A DNA stretch of 33,548 nucleotides from JAGQRJ01 sp041402045 (GTDB taxonomy: Bacteria > Planctomycetota > J058), in NCBI GenBank assembly GCA_041402045.1, contig JAWKSZ010000082.1:1-33548 (forward strand), read 5' to 3'. A program made the position numbers and the translations under genes. The stretch's first letter is position 1. The number at the start of each line of letters is the position of its first letter. The notes below the pieces were generated by a model, which did no database searches, was not told the DNA's origin, and worked only from the letters and a program-made list of their open reading frames with translations. This document shows, in pieces, positions 22,857 to 31,537 of this stretch.

Positions 22857-23181
22857 TTCAACCGCCGAGGCGCAGAAGAGCGCCGAGGATACGCAGAGCC
22901 AGAGTTGCGCTAGCGCTTCGCTTCGCCCGCGCGTCGATGCCCGCCCGGCGCGCCCGCTCGCGTCGAGGCGGAGCTACCCTGAATCTCATGCCGCAGGCCG
23001 TCTTGTCCCAGCGGAGCTCGGTTCTTCAGGGTTCGTGCTTTCGAAAGTGTGGAGCGACAAAGCTCGGTGGTCGAACACAGTCTGGGCTCGCCTCGGCACT
23101 CGCGGAGCGGCGTCCTAGAGCGCCCTCGAATTTCCGCCCTCTGCGTACTCCCTCGGCGCTCTCTGCGCCTCTGCGGTTCAA
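22857..23181. repeat. Composite inverted-repeat element 2 (about 325 bp)
   Basis: The left end (22857-22898) and right end (23139-23181) are imperfect reverse complements built from GAGGCGCAGA and GCGCCGAGG units. Inside lies a perfect 8-bp pair, ACCCTGAA (22976-22983) and TTCAGGGT (23025-23032). The 12-mer GCGGAGCTCGGT at 23011-23022 also occurs in element 1 at 20103-20114. It fills the convergent gap between arsC and the hydrolase gene. No gene is seen in 22813-23231. Confidence 0.8.
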
Positions 23182-23231
23182 ACACATCTGCCCGCCCACG
23201 CGTCGCCGAAGGGGGCCGAGGTTCAACGCCC

Positions 23232-24155
23232 CTACGCCGCGGCGGAGCTGCCGCCGGTGTGGACCTTGAGCGGGCTCAGGAACTGGCGCATGCGCTCGAG
23301 GACCTGGTCGGAGTACTCGAGGAGCGCGAAGTGACTGGCCCGGGGGAGGTGCAGGTGCTCGGCGCCGGGGATTCGGCGCGCGATCCGGCGGGACATGCTC
23401 GCCGGGGTCAGCCAGTCGAGCCCGCCCGAGATCACGAGCGTGGGCTGGGTCACCTCGGGGAGCAGGTAGTAGGACGAGTGCGCGTCCAGCGCCTGGAACA
23501 GGCGCAGGTAGTTGGGGAAGCTCTCGCCGAACACGTCGCTCACGTACTGCTCGTACATCGGGCGGATCGTGGGGTTGCCCCAGGCCCGCGCGATCAGGGA
23601 GCCGACCAGGCTCACGTGCAGCGGGTTCAGGGTCAGGGCGCCGATCCGCCCGGCGAGGGTCGGGTGCGAGGTCAGGGTCTCGACGACCCGGTGCAGGAGC
23701 CGGGGCACGCCGGGCAGGCGCATCCAGGGCTGCAGCGCGCGGTCGAAGATCTGGCCGTAGCTCCCGTTGATCAGGGTCAGGCTGCGCACGCGGCGCGGCG
23801 CGCTGAGCGCGACCTCGAGGTTGACCATGGTCCCCATGGACCAGCCCACGAAGTGCGCGCGCTCGATCTCCTCGGCGTCGAGGATCGTGAGCGCGTCCTG
23901 GGCGTGGTTGGGCAGCGCCAGGCCCTTCAGCGTCGGGGGTGAGCCGCTCTGGAACAGGCCGCGGTAGTCCCAGGTCAGGATCTTGTGGGTGGGGGCGAAG
24001 GCCTCGACCAGGGGCGCCCAGGCGTAGAGCCGTCCGCCGAGGCCGTTGGCCAGGACCAGCACCGGCGCGCCAGGGCGGTCGCAGCCCAGGACCTCGTAGT
24101 AGAGCTCGACTCCGTCGTGGGCGCGGACGGTGCGGCAGAGCACGGCGCGGTCCAT
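23232..24155 (-). CDS. Alpha/beta hydrolase
   Basis: 307 residues with an alpha/beta-hydrolase fold. LVLANGLGG supplies the oxyanion loop, GWSMG (Ser106) the nucleophile elbow, GGLDWLTP (Asp247) the acid and RASHFALLE (His275) the base, so the triad is complete. The layout resembles esterases, haloperoxidases and similar enzymes of broad substrate range; the substrate is not predictable. The ATG is supported by AGGAGG six bases upstream. It lies 56 bp downstream of the last antiporter gene on the same strand and could be read through from that operon. No signal peptide, so cytoplasmic. Confidence 0.85.
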   Translation of the reverse strand: MDRAVLCRTVRAHDGVELYYEVLGCDRPGAPVLVLANGLGGRLYAWAPLVEAFAPTHKILTWDYRGLFQSGSPPTLKGLALPNHAQDALTILDAEEIERAHFVGWSMGTMVNLEVALSAPRRVRSLTLINGSYGQIFDRALQPWMRLPGVPRLLHRVVETLTSHPTLAGRIGALTLNPLHVSLVGSLIARAWGNPTIRPMYEQYVSDVFGESFPNYLRLFQALDAHSSYYLLPEVTQPTLVISGGLDWLTPASMSRRIARRIPGAEHLHLPRASHFALLEYSDQVLERMRQFLSPLKVHTGGSSAAA

Positions 24156-24211
24156 GGCGTCCTCCTGCCCCCCAGCCTAGCGAGGGCGACCGGCCGCGCG
24201 TAGCGGCGCCG

Positions 24212-25921
24212 TCAGGACGTGACGCCGGACCAGAGCAGCCAGCCGGCCAGCAGGAACAGGAACGCGAACACGGAGCTGCCCATGGCCCAGCTCCGCGCCA
24301 GGCGGCCGCCGTCGGGGCCGGGGGCCATGAACAGGCGGCCGATCCGCGCCGGGGCGGCGGTGAGCGCCAGGTGCTCGAACCCCTTGGCCAGCCGCGCCAG
24401 GGGGCCGGTGAACACGCCGCGGAGCTGGCGCTTGAGCGGCCCGCGGTAGATCCAGTCGGCGTCGAGGTTCGTCCCCGGGGTCTCCGGCGGGTGCTTGTGG
24501 GTGACCATGAGCACCACGAACGCCAGGATCGCGAAGCACAGGATCTGCAGCTGGAACACCACGTGGCTCACGGTGTAGGGCTGGTAGTGCTGGACCTCGC
24601 CCAGGGGCAGGAGCCCGTAGAGCGCCCAGGGGTAGACGCCGACGGCGATACACAGGAACGCCGAGAGCCCCATGGCGATCCGCATGCCCCAGGGCGCCTC
24701 CGTCGTGCGCAGGCCCTGGTCGTGGGCGAAGAACGCGAAGAACGGGATCTTGATCCCCGCGTGGTGCAGCACGCCGGCGGAGGCGAACACGAGGATGAAC
24801 CACACCCCGGTCAGGTGCTCCTCGGCCACCCCGTCCACGCTCCGGGACGTGGTGGCGAAGGCGCTGAACAGGGGGAAGGCCGAGATCGAGAGCGCCCCGA
24901 TCAGGCAGCAGAGCGTGGTGTAGGGCATGGTCTTGTAGAGCCCGCCCAGCTCCGAGGCCGCGACCTTGCCGGTGCGGTGCAGGACCGCGCCCATGGTCAT
25001 GAACAGGAGCCCCTTGAACACCACGTCGGCGTAGGCGTGGGCCATGGCGCCGGAGACGCCGAACTCGGAGCCGAGGCCGACGCCCACGACCATGAACCCG
25101 ACCTGGTTGATCATGGAGTAGCTCAGCACCCGGCGCAGGTCGTCCTCGATCACCGCGTAGAAGATCGGGAAGATCGCCATGATCGAGCCGACCCAGATCA
25201 GGACCCCCTCGCCAGCGAAGGCGCGGATCAGGGCGTAGACCGCGAGCTTGGTGGTGAAGGCGCTGAGGAACACGGTCCCGGTGGGGGTCGCCTCGGGGTA
25301 GGCGTCCACCAGCCAAATGTGCACCAGGGGGAACCCGGCCTTGATCCCGAACGCCAGCAGGATCAGCCACCCGGAGAGGTCCGCGAGCCCGACCTTGTCG
25401 AAGACCAGCGAGCCCGAGTCGCGGTAGATCATGAGCGCGCCGGCGAGGAGCAACACGCCGGACACGATCTGCCAGATCAGGTAGCGCTGCCCCGCGGCGT
25501 AGGCGCGCTCGGTGCGCTGGGCCCAGATCAGGAACACCGAGGCGACGGCGATCACCTCCCAGAACACGAACAGGGTGATCATGTCCCCGGCGAGGGCGGC
25601 GCCGATCGCGCCGCCGCCGTAGATCATGGCCGCCACCTGCTGCACCGGGTCGTCGACGTGCCAGGCGTAGATCGAGCCGATCAACAGCGCCACGTGGAAC
25701 AGGAGCGCGAAGAAGAACGCGGTCTGGTCCAGGCGCAGGGTGGTGAGGGTCACCGCGCCCATGTCGATCACGCCGCTCGTGCCCTGATCCAGGAGCACGA
25801 GGTCGATCAGGCTCAGGAGCGGGACGAGCACGGTCCAGGCCGCGCGCAGCTTGCCCGGGAGCAGCGGGATCAGGAGCGCCGCGAGGCAGATCAGGATCCC
25901 AGGGGAGATGCCGGAGACCAC
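24212..25921 (-). CDS. Mrp/complex I-type antiporter subunit (MrpD/NuoN family), third copy
   Basis: 569 residues of membrane protein with about 14 helices plus a C-terminal extension. The proton-conducting core shows FVFWEVIAVASVFLIW (Glu in the helix 5 motif), GIKAGFPLVHIWLVDAYPEATPTGTV (Lys and His of the helix 7-8 region) and YSMINQVGFMV. These are shared by MrpA/MrpD and NuoL/M/N. After residue ~460 a cytoplasmic loop (THKHPPETPGTNLDADWIYRG) precedes another helix; this is typical of the larger stand-alone MrpD-like subunits. The GTG start shares one base with the previous stop. Last antiporter gene of the operon. Confidence 0.85.
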   Translation of the reverse strand: MVSGISPGILICLAALLIPLLPGKLRAAWTVLVPLLSLIDLVLLDQGTSGVIDMGAVTLTTLRLDQTAFFFALLFHVALLIGSIYAWHVDDPVQQVAAMIYGGGAIGAALAGDMITLFVFWEVIAVASVFLIWAQRTERAYAAGQRYLIWQIVSGVLLLAGALMIYRDSGSLVFDKVGLADLSGWLILLAFGIKAGFPLVHIWLVDAYPEATPTGTVFLSAFTTKLAVYALIRAFAGEGVLIWVGSIMAIFPIFYAVIEDDLRRVLSYSMINQVGFMVVGVGLGSEFGVSGAMAHAYADVVFKGLLFMTMGAVLHRTGKVAASELGGLYKTMPYTTLCCLIGALSISAFPLFSAFATTSRSVDGVAEEHLTGVWFILVFASAGVLHHAGIKIPFFAFFAHDQGLRTTEAPWGMRIAMGLSAFLCIAVGVYPWALYGLLPLGEVQHYQPYTVSHVVFQLQILCFAILAFVVLMVTHKHPPETPGTNLDADWIYRGPLKRQLRGVFTGPLARLAKGFEHLALTAAPARIGRLFMAPGPDGGRLARSWAMGSSVFAFLFLLAGWLLWSGVTS

Positions 25922-26562
25922 TAGTGATGCCCTCCGTGCGCGTCGTCCTCGGGCTCGGGGCGCTCCGCCATGAAGGCCTCGTAGTAGTCGGGTCGCTTCT
26001 GCACCGCAGCCCGCAGGCCCTCGGCGAGCACGACCAGCGCCATGTAGGCCACGAAGCCGTAGAGCGCGTAGAACCCGGGCCAGGTCTCCCAGGCGTAGTG
26101 CCCGTGGAGGTCGTAGACCCCGACCAGCCCCAGCACGTGGACTACCACCAGGAGCCCGCACAGCCCGTAGGTCGCGTAGACGAGCTTGTTCACGTTCGCG
26201 GGGTGGTCGAGCCAGCGCGGCTCCTCCCCGGGGAGGGGTCCGTGCCCGTGCCCGTGGCCGGCGTGTCCAGGGTCTTCCCCCTGCCCCTGCCCCTGCCCCT
26301 GCCCGGCGCTGGCCGGCGCGGGTGCGGCTTCGCTGGCTTCGGGGGTGACGGGAGCGGTCTCGGTGTTGTCAGCCGTAGCGGGTGCGGCTTCGCTGGCTTC
26401 GGGGGTGGCGGGAGCGGTCTCGGAGCCTTCCGGCGTCGCGGCAGCGGCCGCGCTGCCTTCGGTCGCAGCGGCCTCGCCGTCCTCGGGCGCCGCAGCGGCT
26501 TCACCGCCACCGGGCCCCGCGCCCTCCTCGAGCTCCTCGTCCTTCCGTGGCTCGTCGCTCAC
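25921..26562 (-). CDS. Two-helix membrane protein with acidic repeat N-terminus, antiporter operon
   Basis: 213 residues. The N-terminal ~110 residues are Ala/Glu/Thr/Pro-rich with near repeats of ETAPATPEASEAAPA, then a Gln-Gly run and a His-rich patch (AGHGHGHGP). Two membrane helices follow at about 126-146 and 164-183, joined by DLHGHYAWETWPGFYALYGF. That loop plus the tail DYYE resembles small two-helix proteins that I recall next to Mrp/complex I-like clusters, but I cannot name the family. GTG start in GTGA overlap with the upstream gene. It lies between two antiporter subunits, so it is likely an accessory subunit. Confidence 0.7.
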   Translation of the reverse strand: MSDEPRKDEELEEGAGPGGGEAAAAPEDGEAAATEGSAAAAATPEGSETAPATPEASEAAPATADNTETAPVTPEASEAAPAPASAGQGQGQGQGEDPGHAGHGHGHGPLPGEEPRWLDHPANVNKLVYATYGLCGLLVVVHVLGLVGVYDLHGHYAWETWPGFYALYGFVAYMALVVLAEGLRAAVQKRPDYYEAFMAERPEPEDDAHGGHH

Positions 26563-28051
26563 AGCGAGTCTCCCAGCGCCAGGCGGGGCAGCTCGAGGGC
26601 CAGCTCGGGGGCGAAGAACAGGAGCAACGAGAGCCCAGCGGTGATCACCATGGCGATCAGGCAGGGCAGCGGCGCCTCCTGGATCCCACGGTCGGGCGGG
26701 CCGCCGCGCTGGGGCAGGAAGAACGCGCGGATCGGGATCGGCATGAGGTAGGCCACGTTGAGGAGCGAGCTGACCATGAGCACCGCCACGAGCCAGGGCC
26801 AGGCCGACTCGAGGGTCGCCAGCCCGAGGTACCACTTGGACCAGGCGCCGCCCAGGGGCGGGAGCCCGATGATGCTCAGCGCGCCTACGGCGAAGCAGGC
26901 CATGGTCACGGGCATCTTCCGGCCCAGCCCGTCGAGCTGGCTGACCTTGGTCTTGCCGACCGCGACGTAGATCGCGCCGGCGCAGAAGAACAGCGTGATC
27001 TTCCCGGTGGCGTGCATGACCACGTGCAGCCCGCCGCCGAGGATCCCCAGCGCGCTGCCCAGGGACGCGCCGAGCACGATGTAGCTGAGCTGGCTCACGG
27101 TGGAATACGCGAGCCGCGCCTTGAGGTTGTCCTGGTGCAGCGCGATCACCGAGCTCACGAGGATCGTGAACGTGGCCAGGGCCATCAGCCACTCGTGCAG
27201 GCACTCCGGTCTTGGACCACGTCCAGGCCGAACATCGTAGAGCATGATCTTCAGCACGCAGAACACGCCGGTTCTGACCAGGCCACCGCGTGCAGGAGCG
27301 CCGAGACGGGGTGGGGGCGACCATGGCCGCCGGGAGCCAGAAGTGGAAGGGCATCAGCGCGGCCTTGCCGATCCCGAGCACGAACAGCACGAACAGCACG
27401 CTGCGCACGCCGGGGTCCACGCTGCCGCCCAGGATCCCGCCGCGCACGAAGCTCAGGTCGCCGTCGGTGAAGACCCCCCGGCCCAGGCGATCCCCAGGGA
27501 GCAGAACAGCATGGAGGTGCTGAACAGGACTGATCCCCAGGTAGATCCGACCCGAGCGCTTGGCCTGGGAGGGCTCCCTGTGGTGGTGCCCGATCAGGGG
27601 GAAGGTGGCCAGGGTCAGGTCTCGTAGAACACGAACAGGGTGGGGAGGTTGCCCGAGAAGGCGATCCCCATCACGCTCGAGAGCGCGAGGGCGAAGCAGA
27701 GATGTAGAACCGCGTCTGGCTGCGCCTCTTCGCTGTGGTGCCTGCGCATGTAGCCGATCGAGTAGATCGAGTTGGGGATCCGGCGCCGGCACCGCGCCGA
27801 CCAGGGCGTAGAGCAGGCCCAGGCTCGACTCGAGCACGAGCGCAGCCTCGGGGCCCAGCGTGAGGGCCTCGAAGCGCGGCGCTGGCCGTCCAGGACCTGG
27901 AGCCCGATCAGGCTCACACAGCCCAGGAGCACGGCCGCGCAGAGCAGGGTCACGGCTCCGCGCAGGCTGGGCTTGCTCCCCCCCCGCACACCCCGATCAG
28001 CACCGCGCCGACCAGCGGGATCAGGAGCGCGAGCTCGGGTCCGACGCTCAT
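26559..28051 (-). pseudogene. Mrp/NuoL-type antiporter subunit, second copy, with multiple frameshifts
   Basis: An ATG at 28051 (ATGA overlap with mrpD) opens with MSVGPELALLIPLVGAVLIG. The frame breaks at an eight-base C run near 27978 and several more times down to about 27190. Between breaks the family sequence is clear: NLPTLFVFYETLTLATFPLI, KAALMPFHFWLPAAMVAPTP and KTGVFCVLKIML. The 3' half (26559-27190) is intact. FHFWLPxAMxAPTPVSA is typical of MrpA N-terminal/NuoL-type subunits, so this may be the antiporter half missing from the split MrpA. The breaks are mostly single bases in homopolymers, so I suspect error in the sequence rather than a dead gene. Confidence 0.75.
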
Positions 28052-29565
28052 TGGCCCACCCCCAGGAGGTCCCCGGTCGCGGTCCAGATCAGGCTCGTGT
28101 TGAGCGAGCCGCTGACCCCCAGGACGAGGCTGCCCACGAGCAGCACCGCGGTCGGCAGGAGCATGCTCGGGGGGGCCTCGCGCACCTCCTCGCCGGCGGG
28201 GGCCTTGCCGAACACGATCGGCTCCACGATCCGCATGGCGTAGAGCACGGCCAGGAGCGAGCCCACGAGCAGGACCACCGCCACCGGCCACATGCCGGCC
28301 TCGAGCGCGCCCTGCACGAGGTACCACTTGCTTATGAACCCGCCGGTCAAGGGCACGCCCACGAGCCCCAGGCAGCCCACGACCAGGCACACCGTGGTCA
28401 ACGGCATGCGCTTGCCGAGGCCCTGGAGGTCCTCGACCCGGGCCGAGCCCAGGCGGTAGATCATGCAGCCCACGGCGAGGAACATGGCGCCCTTGACCAG
28501 GGCGTGGTTCACCATGTGCACCAGGGTCCCGGTCAGCGCCTCGCGGTTGGCCAGGGCCAGGCCGAGCACCATGTAGCCGACCTGGGCCACCGAGGAGTAG
28601 GCCAGCAGGCGCTTGAGGTCCCGCTGGCGGATCGCGACCAGCGAGCCGTAGAGGATCGCCAAACACGAGCAGGCGATCAGCAGCGCGTTGGCGTCCAGGC
28701 GGCCGAAGCTGAACTCGGTGCCGAACACCGTGAACAGGAAGCGGAACGCGCCGTAGATCCCGACCTTGGTCGCGGTGCTCGCCAGGAACGCGCTGACCGC
28801 GCTGGGGGAGTAGGCGTAGGCCTTGGGCAGCCACTGGTGCACCGGGAACAGGGCCATCTTCAGGCTCAGCCCGGCGAGCACGAAGGCGAAGGCCGTGCGC
28901 ACAGTGGGGGTGTCGCGGAGCTCGGCGACCTTGACCGCCATCTCGCCCATGTTCAGCGTGCCGGTGGCCATGAACAGGTAGCCGACCCCGAGCAGGAGGA
29001 AGCTCGCGCCCACGGTGCCCATGAACAGGTAGCGCAGGGCGGCGGTCAGCGCGCGCTTGTCGCGGCGCTTGCCCAGGGCCACGAGGATGTAGGTCGTGAG
29101 CGAGCTGATCTCGATCAACACGTAGAGGTTGAACGCGTCCCCGGTGACCGTGATCCCCAGGAGTCCGGTCAGGCAGAGCTGCCACACCGCGTAGAACATG
29201 TGCAGGCGGTCGTGGGGGACCTCCTTGGCCACGCTCAGTCGGGCATACGGCGTGATCACCGCGGTCATGCCCGCGACCAGACACAGGATCAGCGCGTTCA
29301 ACCGGTCCACCCGGAGCTCGATCCCGACCACGCCGCTCCAGTCGGTGGTGCTGCCCAGGCCCCAGGTGCCGACGTAGTACTGCACCGTGCCCTGGTCGTG
29401 GACCACCGCCGCCAGCCAGCAGGTCCAGGCGAAGGTGAGCCAGGTCACGAGGGTCGCCAGGCTCCAGGCCTTGGTCGGGCCCTTGCCGCAGAGCGGGGCC
29501 AGCACCCCGCCCAGGAGCGGGGTGACCACGACCAGCGCCGGGAGGTGCGTCGCCACGCCGCTCAC
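28048..29565 (-). CDS. mrpD: Cation/proton antiporter subunit MrpD
   Basis: 505 residues of about 14 membrane helices. Key features are Glu152 in FNLYVLIEISSLTTY (the helix 5 glutamate needed for activity in Mrp and complex I), Lys236 in LSLKMALFPVHQWLPKAYAYSP and the downstream VKGAMFLAVG and FISKWYLVQGAL motifs. It forms one ion-conducting channel of the Mrp complex in the inner membrane. GTG start in GTGA overlap with mrpC; ATGA overlap with the next gene. Among the three antiporter-type subunits this is the one closest to canonical MrpD. Confidence 0.9.
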   Translation of the reverse strand: MSGVATHLPALVVVTPLLGGVLAPLCGKGPTKAWSLATLVTWLTFAWTCWLAAVVHDQGTVQYYVGTWGLGSTTDWSGVVGIELRVDRLNALILCLVAGMTAVITPYARLSVAKEVPHDRLHMFYAVWQLCLTGLLGITVTGDAFNLYVLIEISSLTTYILVALGKRRDKRALTAALRYLFMGTVGASFLLLGVGYLFMATGTLNMGEMAVKVAELRDTPTVRTAFAFVLAGLSLKMALFPVHQWLPKAYAYSPSAVSAFLASTATKVGIYGAFRFLFTVFGTEFSFGRLDANALLIACSCLAILYGSLVAIRQRDLKRLLAYSSVAQVGYMVLGLALANREALTGTLVHMVNHALVKGAMFLAVGCMIYRLGSARVEDLQGLGKRMPLTTVCLVVGCLGLVGVPLTGGFISKWYLVQGALEAGMWPVAVVLLVGSLLAVLYAMRIVEPIVFGKAPAGEEVREAPPSMLLPTAVLLVGSLVLGVSGSLNTSLIWTATGDLLGVGQ

Positions 29566-30197
29566 GGGGTCCCTCCCCCGGCGGCGGCCTCGAGCTCGAG
29601 CTCGGCCAGCTCGTCGTCCTCGAGGGTCCCGAACTCGCGGCGAATCCACACGATGATCGCGAGCGCCACGGCGAGGGTGCTCACCGAGACCACGATCGCG
29701 GTCAGGATCAGGACGTGGGGCAGGGGGTTGGTGTAGGGGCGCACCTCGCCGTCGACGATCAGCCGGTCGCGGCGCACGAGCTCCTCGAGCTGCGCGACCT
29801 GCTCCTCGGACAGCGCCTCCCCCGCCGCCTCGAGCGCGTGCTTGAGGGTCTCGGGGGCCTCGGGGTCGACGTGGTGCCCGTCGTCGTGGCCCTCGCCGTG
29901 GGCGGGGTGGAACACCGCCTCCACCGCCGCCTCGGCGCGCTCGATCGCGGGCGCCTCGGTCTCGCCCTCCTGGGCGGCGAGGTAGGCGAAGGCGTTGTGG
30001 AAGCGCGTGGGAGCGTCGACGCCGATCGGGGCCACGCCCCGATGGACCACGCCCAGCGAGATGTAGAAAATGAAGATCCCGGTCTGGAACAGCGAGAGCC
30101 CGATCACCTTCTTGATCACGTTCTGCTTGGCGATGGCGGCGTAGAGGCCGATCATCATCAGCAGCACGTAGATCAGGTAGTTGAACGACTGCAGCAC
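29562..30197 (-). CDS. mrpC: MrpC (NuoK-like) with large His/Glu-rich insertion
   Basis: 211 residues, against about 110-125 for usual MrpC. The NuoK-like core is split. Helices 1-2 (about 6-55, with KKVIGLSLFQTGIFIFYISLG) and helix 3 (NPLPHVLILTAIVVSVSTLAVALAI, about 157-181) match MrpC. Residues ~61-153 form an extra charged loop rich in Ala and Glu with HPAHGEGHDDGHHVDPE. The C-terminus is acidic. The insert lies between the second and third helices, so it would protrude on one face of the complex. GTG start one base after mrpB; GTGA overlap with mrpD. Confidence 0.88.
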   Translation of the reverse strand: MLQSFNYLIYVLLMMIGLYAAIAKQNVIKKVIGLSLFQTGIFIFYISLGVVHRGVAPIGVDAPTRFHNAFAYLAAQEGETEAPAIERAEAAVEAVFHPAHGEGHDDGHHVDPEAPETLKHALEAAGEALSEEQVAQLEELVRRDRLIVDGEVRPYTNPLPHVLILTAIVVSVSTLAVALAIIVWIRREFGTLEDDELAELELEAAAGGGTP

Positions 30198-30198
30198 G

Positions 30199-30639
30199 CT
30201 ACTGCTCCGCGATCTCGTTGAAGATCGTGGCCATCACCGAGGCCACGGTGAGCCCGACCCCCGACTCCACCAGGAACATGCCCCACTCCTGGGCGTGCTG
30301 GGTGTGCTCGGGGTCGAGCAGGTCGTAGTCGAGGAAGTAGCCGCCCTTGAGCAGGGTCACCACGCCCACGCCGGCGTAGATCACGACCCCCAGCGCGGCG
30401 GTGCGGTCGGTGATCGCGCGGGGGAGCATGCGCTGAGCGTGGTCCACCCCGTGCACGAGGGCGTAGAGGATGTAGGCCGAGGCCAGGATCACGCCGGCCT
30501 GGAAGCCGCCGCCGGGGCCGAAGTCGCCGTGGACCTGCACGTAGACGCCGTAGATCAGAATGAACGGGATCAGCAGCGTGGCGAGCTTGGTCAGCACCAC
30601 GTTCTCGACGACGTGCGGGCGCGGGCGCGGCTCGTTCAC
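30199..30639 (-). CDS. mrpB: Cation/proton antiporter subunit MrpB
   Basis: 146 residues. The signature IYGVYVQVHGDFGPGGGFQAGVI is diagnostic of MrpB/MbhF, with three or four further helices (LGVVIYAGVGVVTLL, SGVGLTVASVMATIF). It is one of the small membrane subunits of the Mrp complex. GTG start in GTGA overlap with the preceding gene. Length is normal for the family. Confidence 0.9.
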   Translation of the reverse strand: MNEPRPRPHVVENVVLTKLATLLIPFILIYGVYVQVHGDFGPGGGFQAGVILASAYILYALVHGVDHAQRMLPRAITDRTAALGVVIYAGVGVVTLLKGGYFLDYDLLDPEHTQHAQEWGMFLVESGVGLTVASVMATIFNEIAEQ

Positions 30640-31220
30640 GCGTCCCTCCGGGGCGGGGCCTGGAGCCCGGGGGGGCCTTCCAGCGCGCTGTCGCTGCCCT
30701 CTTCCCGGCGCAGGAGCAGGATCAGCCCGGCGCCGGCGGTGAAGATCACCGCCGTCTCGAACATGGTGTCGTAGCCGCGGTAGCTGGCCAGGGTCACGGT
30801 GACCATGTTCGGCACGTGGGCGTCGACGATCGGCTCCTGAGTGTAGTAGCGGGCGACGCCGGTGTAGGTCGGAGCCGTGGGGTCGCCGAAGGGCACGTCG
30901 TGGACGCCGTAGGCCAGGGCGATCCCCAGGAGTGTGACCGCGAGCAGCGCGAACCAGTTGACCCCGGGGCGCTCCTTCTCCCGGCTGCCCTCGGTGCGGT
31001 TGCCGGTCAGGATCAGCGCGCCCACGAGCAGGATCGTGCTGATCCCCGCGCCCACCGCGGCCTCGGTGAAGGCCACGTCGTAGGCGTCCATGTTGGTCCA
31101 GGTCAGCGCCATGAGCAGCGAGTAGACGCCCAGGAGCACCGTCGCCGCGAACAGGTTCTTGACCCGCACCACGGCGCAGGCGGTGATCACGATCAGGACC
31201 AGGAGCGCGTCGCCGATCAC
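30636..31220 (-). CDS. MbhD/MbhE-like (MrpA C-terminal, DUF4040) subunit
   Basis: 194 residues from a GTG at 31220. The first half (DALLVLIVITACAVVRVKNL ... MDAYDVAFTEAAVGAGIST) is the DUF4040/MbhD part. The second half (PNMVTVTLASYRGYDTMFETAVIFTAGAGLILLLRR) is MbhE-like. In canonical bacterial Mrp these regions are the C-terminal part of the large MrpA; here they form a separate two-domain protein. GTGA overlaps on both sides place it firmly between mrpG and mrpB. Confidence 0.83.
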   Translation of the reverse strand: MIGDALLVLIVITACAVVRVKNLFAATVLLGVYSLLMALTWTNMDAYDVAFTEAAVGAGISTILLVGALILTGNRTEGSREKERPGVNWFALLAVTLLGIALAYGVHDVPFGDPTAPTYTGVARYYTQEPIVDAHVPNMVTVTLASYRGYDTMFETAVIFTAGAGLILLLRREEGSDSALEGPPGLQAPPRRDA

Positions 31221-31537
31221 GAGGCGGCCTCCCCTCCGCCCTTGGACCAGGGCAGCTTGCCGTCGATCCAGGCCGCCCGCGCGATGGCGTGGGTCGAGCA
31301 AGGGGTCGAGAGCGTGAGGAACAGCCAGATCAACCCGAGCTTGAGCGAGACCAGGCTCGCCCCGGCGGCGACGGCCAGCCCGGCCAGGATCAGGGTCTGG
31401 CCGAGGGTGTCCGACTTGCCCGCGGGGTGCATGCGGGTGAAGAAGTCCGGGAAGCGGAGGACCCCCAGCGCGCTGGTCAGGGCCACGAAGCAGCCCAGCC
31501 CGAGGAGCACACCTGAGACCACCGCGGGCGCGCTCAC
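31217..31537 (-). CDS. mrpG: Cation/proton antiporter subunit MrpG
   Basis: 106 residues, three helices. The motif LGVLRFPDFFTRMHPAGKSDTLG is the MrpG/PhaG hallmark and LSTPCSTHAIARAAW its usual C-terminal segment. A short polar end follows. GTG start in GTGA overlap with mrpF. Confidence 0.92.
   Translation of the reverse strand: MSAPAVVSGVLLGLGCFVALTSALGVLRFPDFFTRMHPAGKSDTLGQTLILAGLAVAAGASLVSLKLGLIWLFLTLSTPCSTHAIARAAWIDGKLPWSKGGGEAAS

Noticed and set aside
19883..23181. The two inverted-repeat elements considered as ends of one mobile element carrying the genes between them
   Set aside because: The arms of the two elements differ, each element is complete by itself, no transposase or integrase lies between them and no target duplication is visible.
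23939..25924. Long plus-strand frame opposite the third antiporter subunit
   Set aside because: Composition is Arg/Gly/Glu/His low complexity, as expected for a shadow of a membrane-protein gene in GC-rich DNA.
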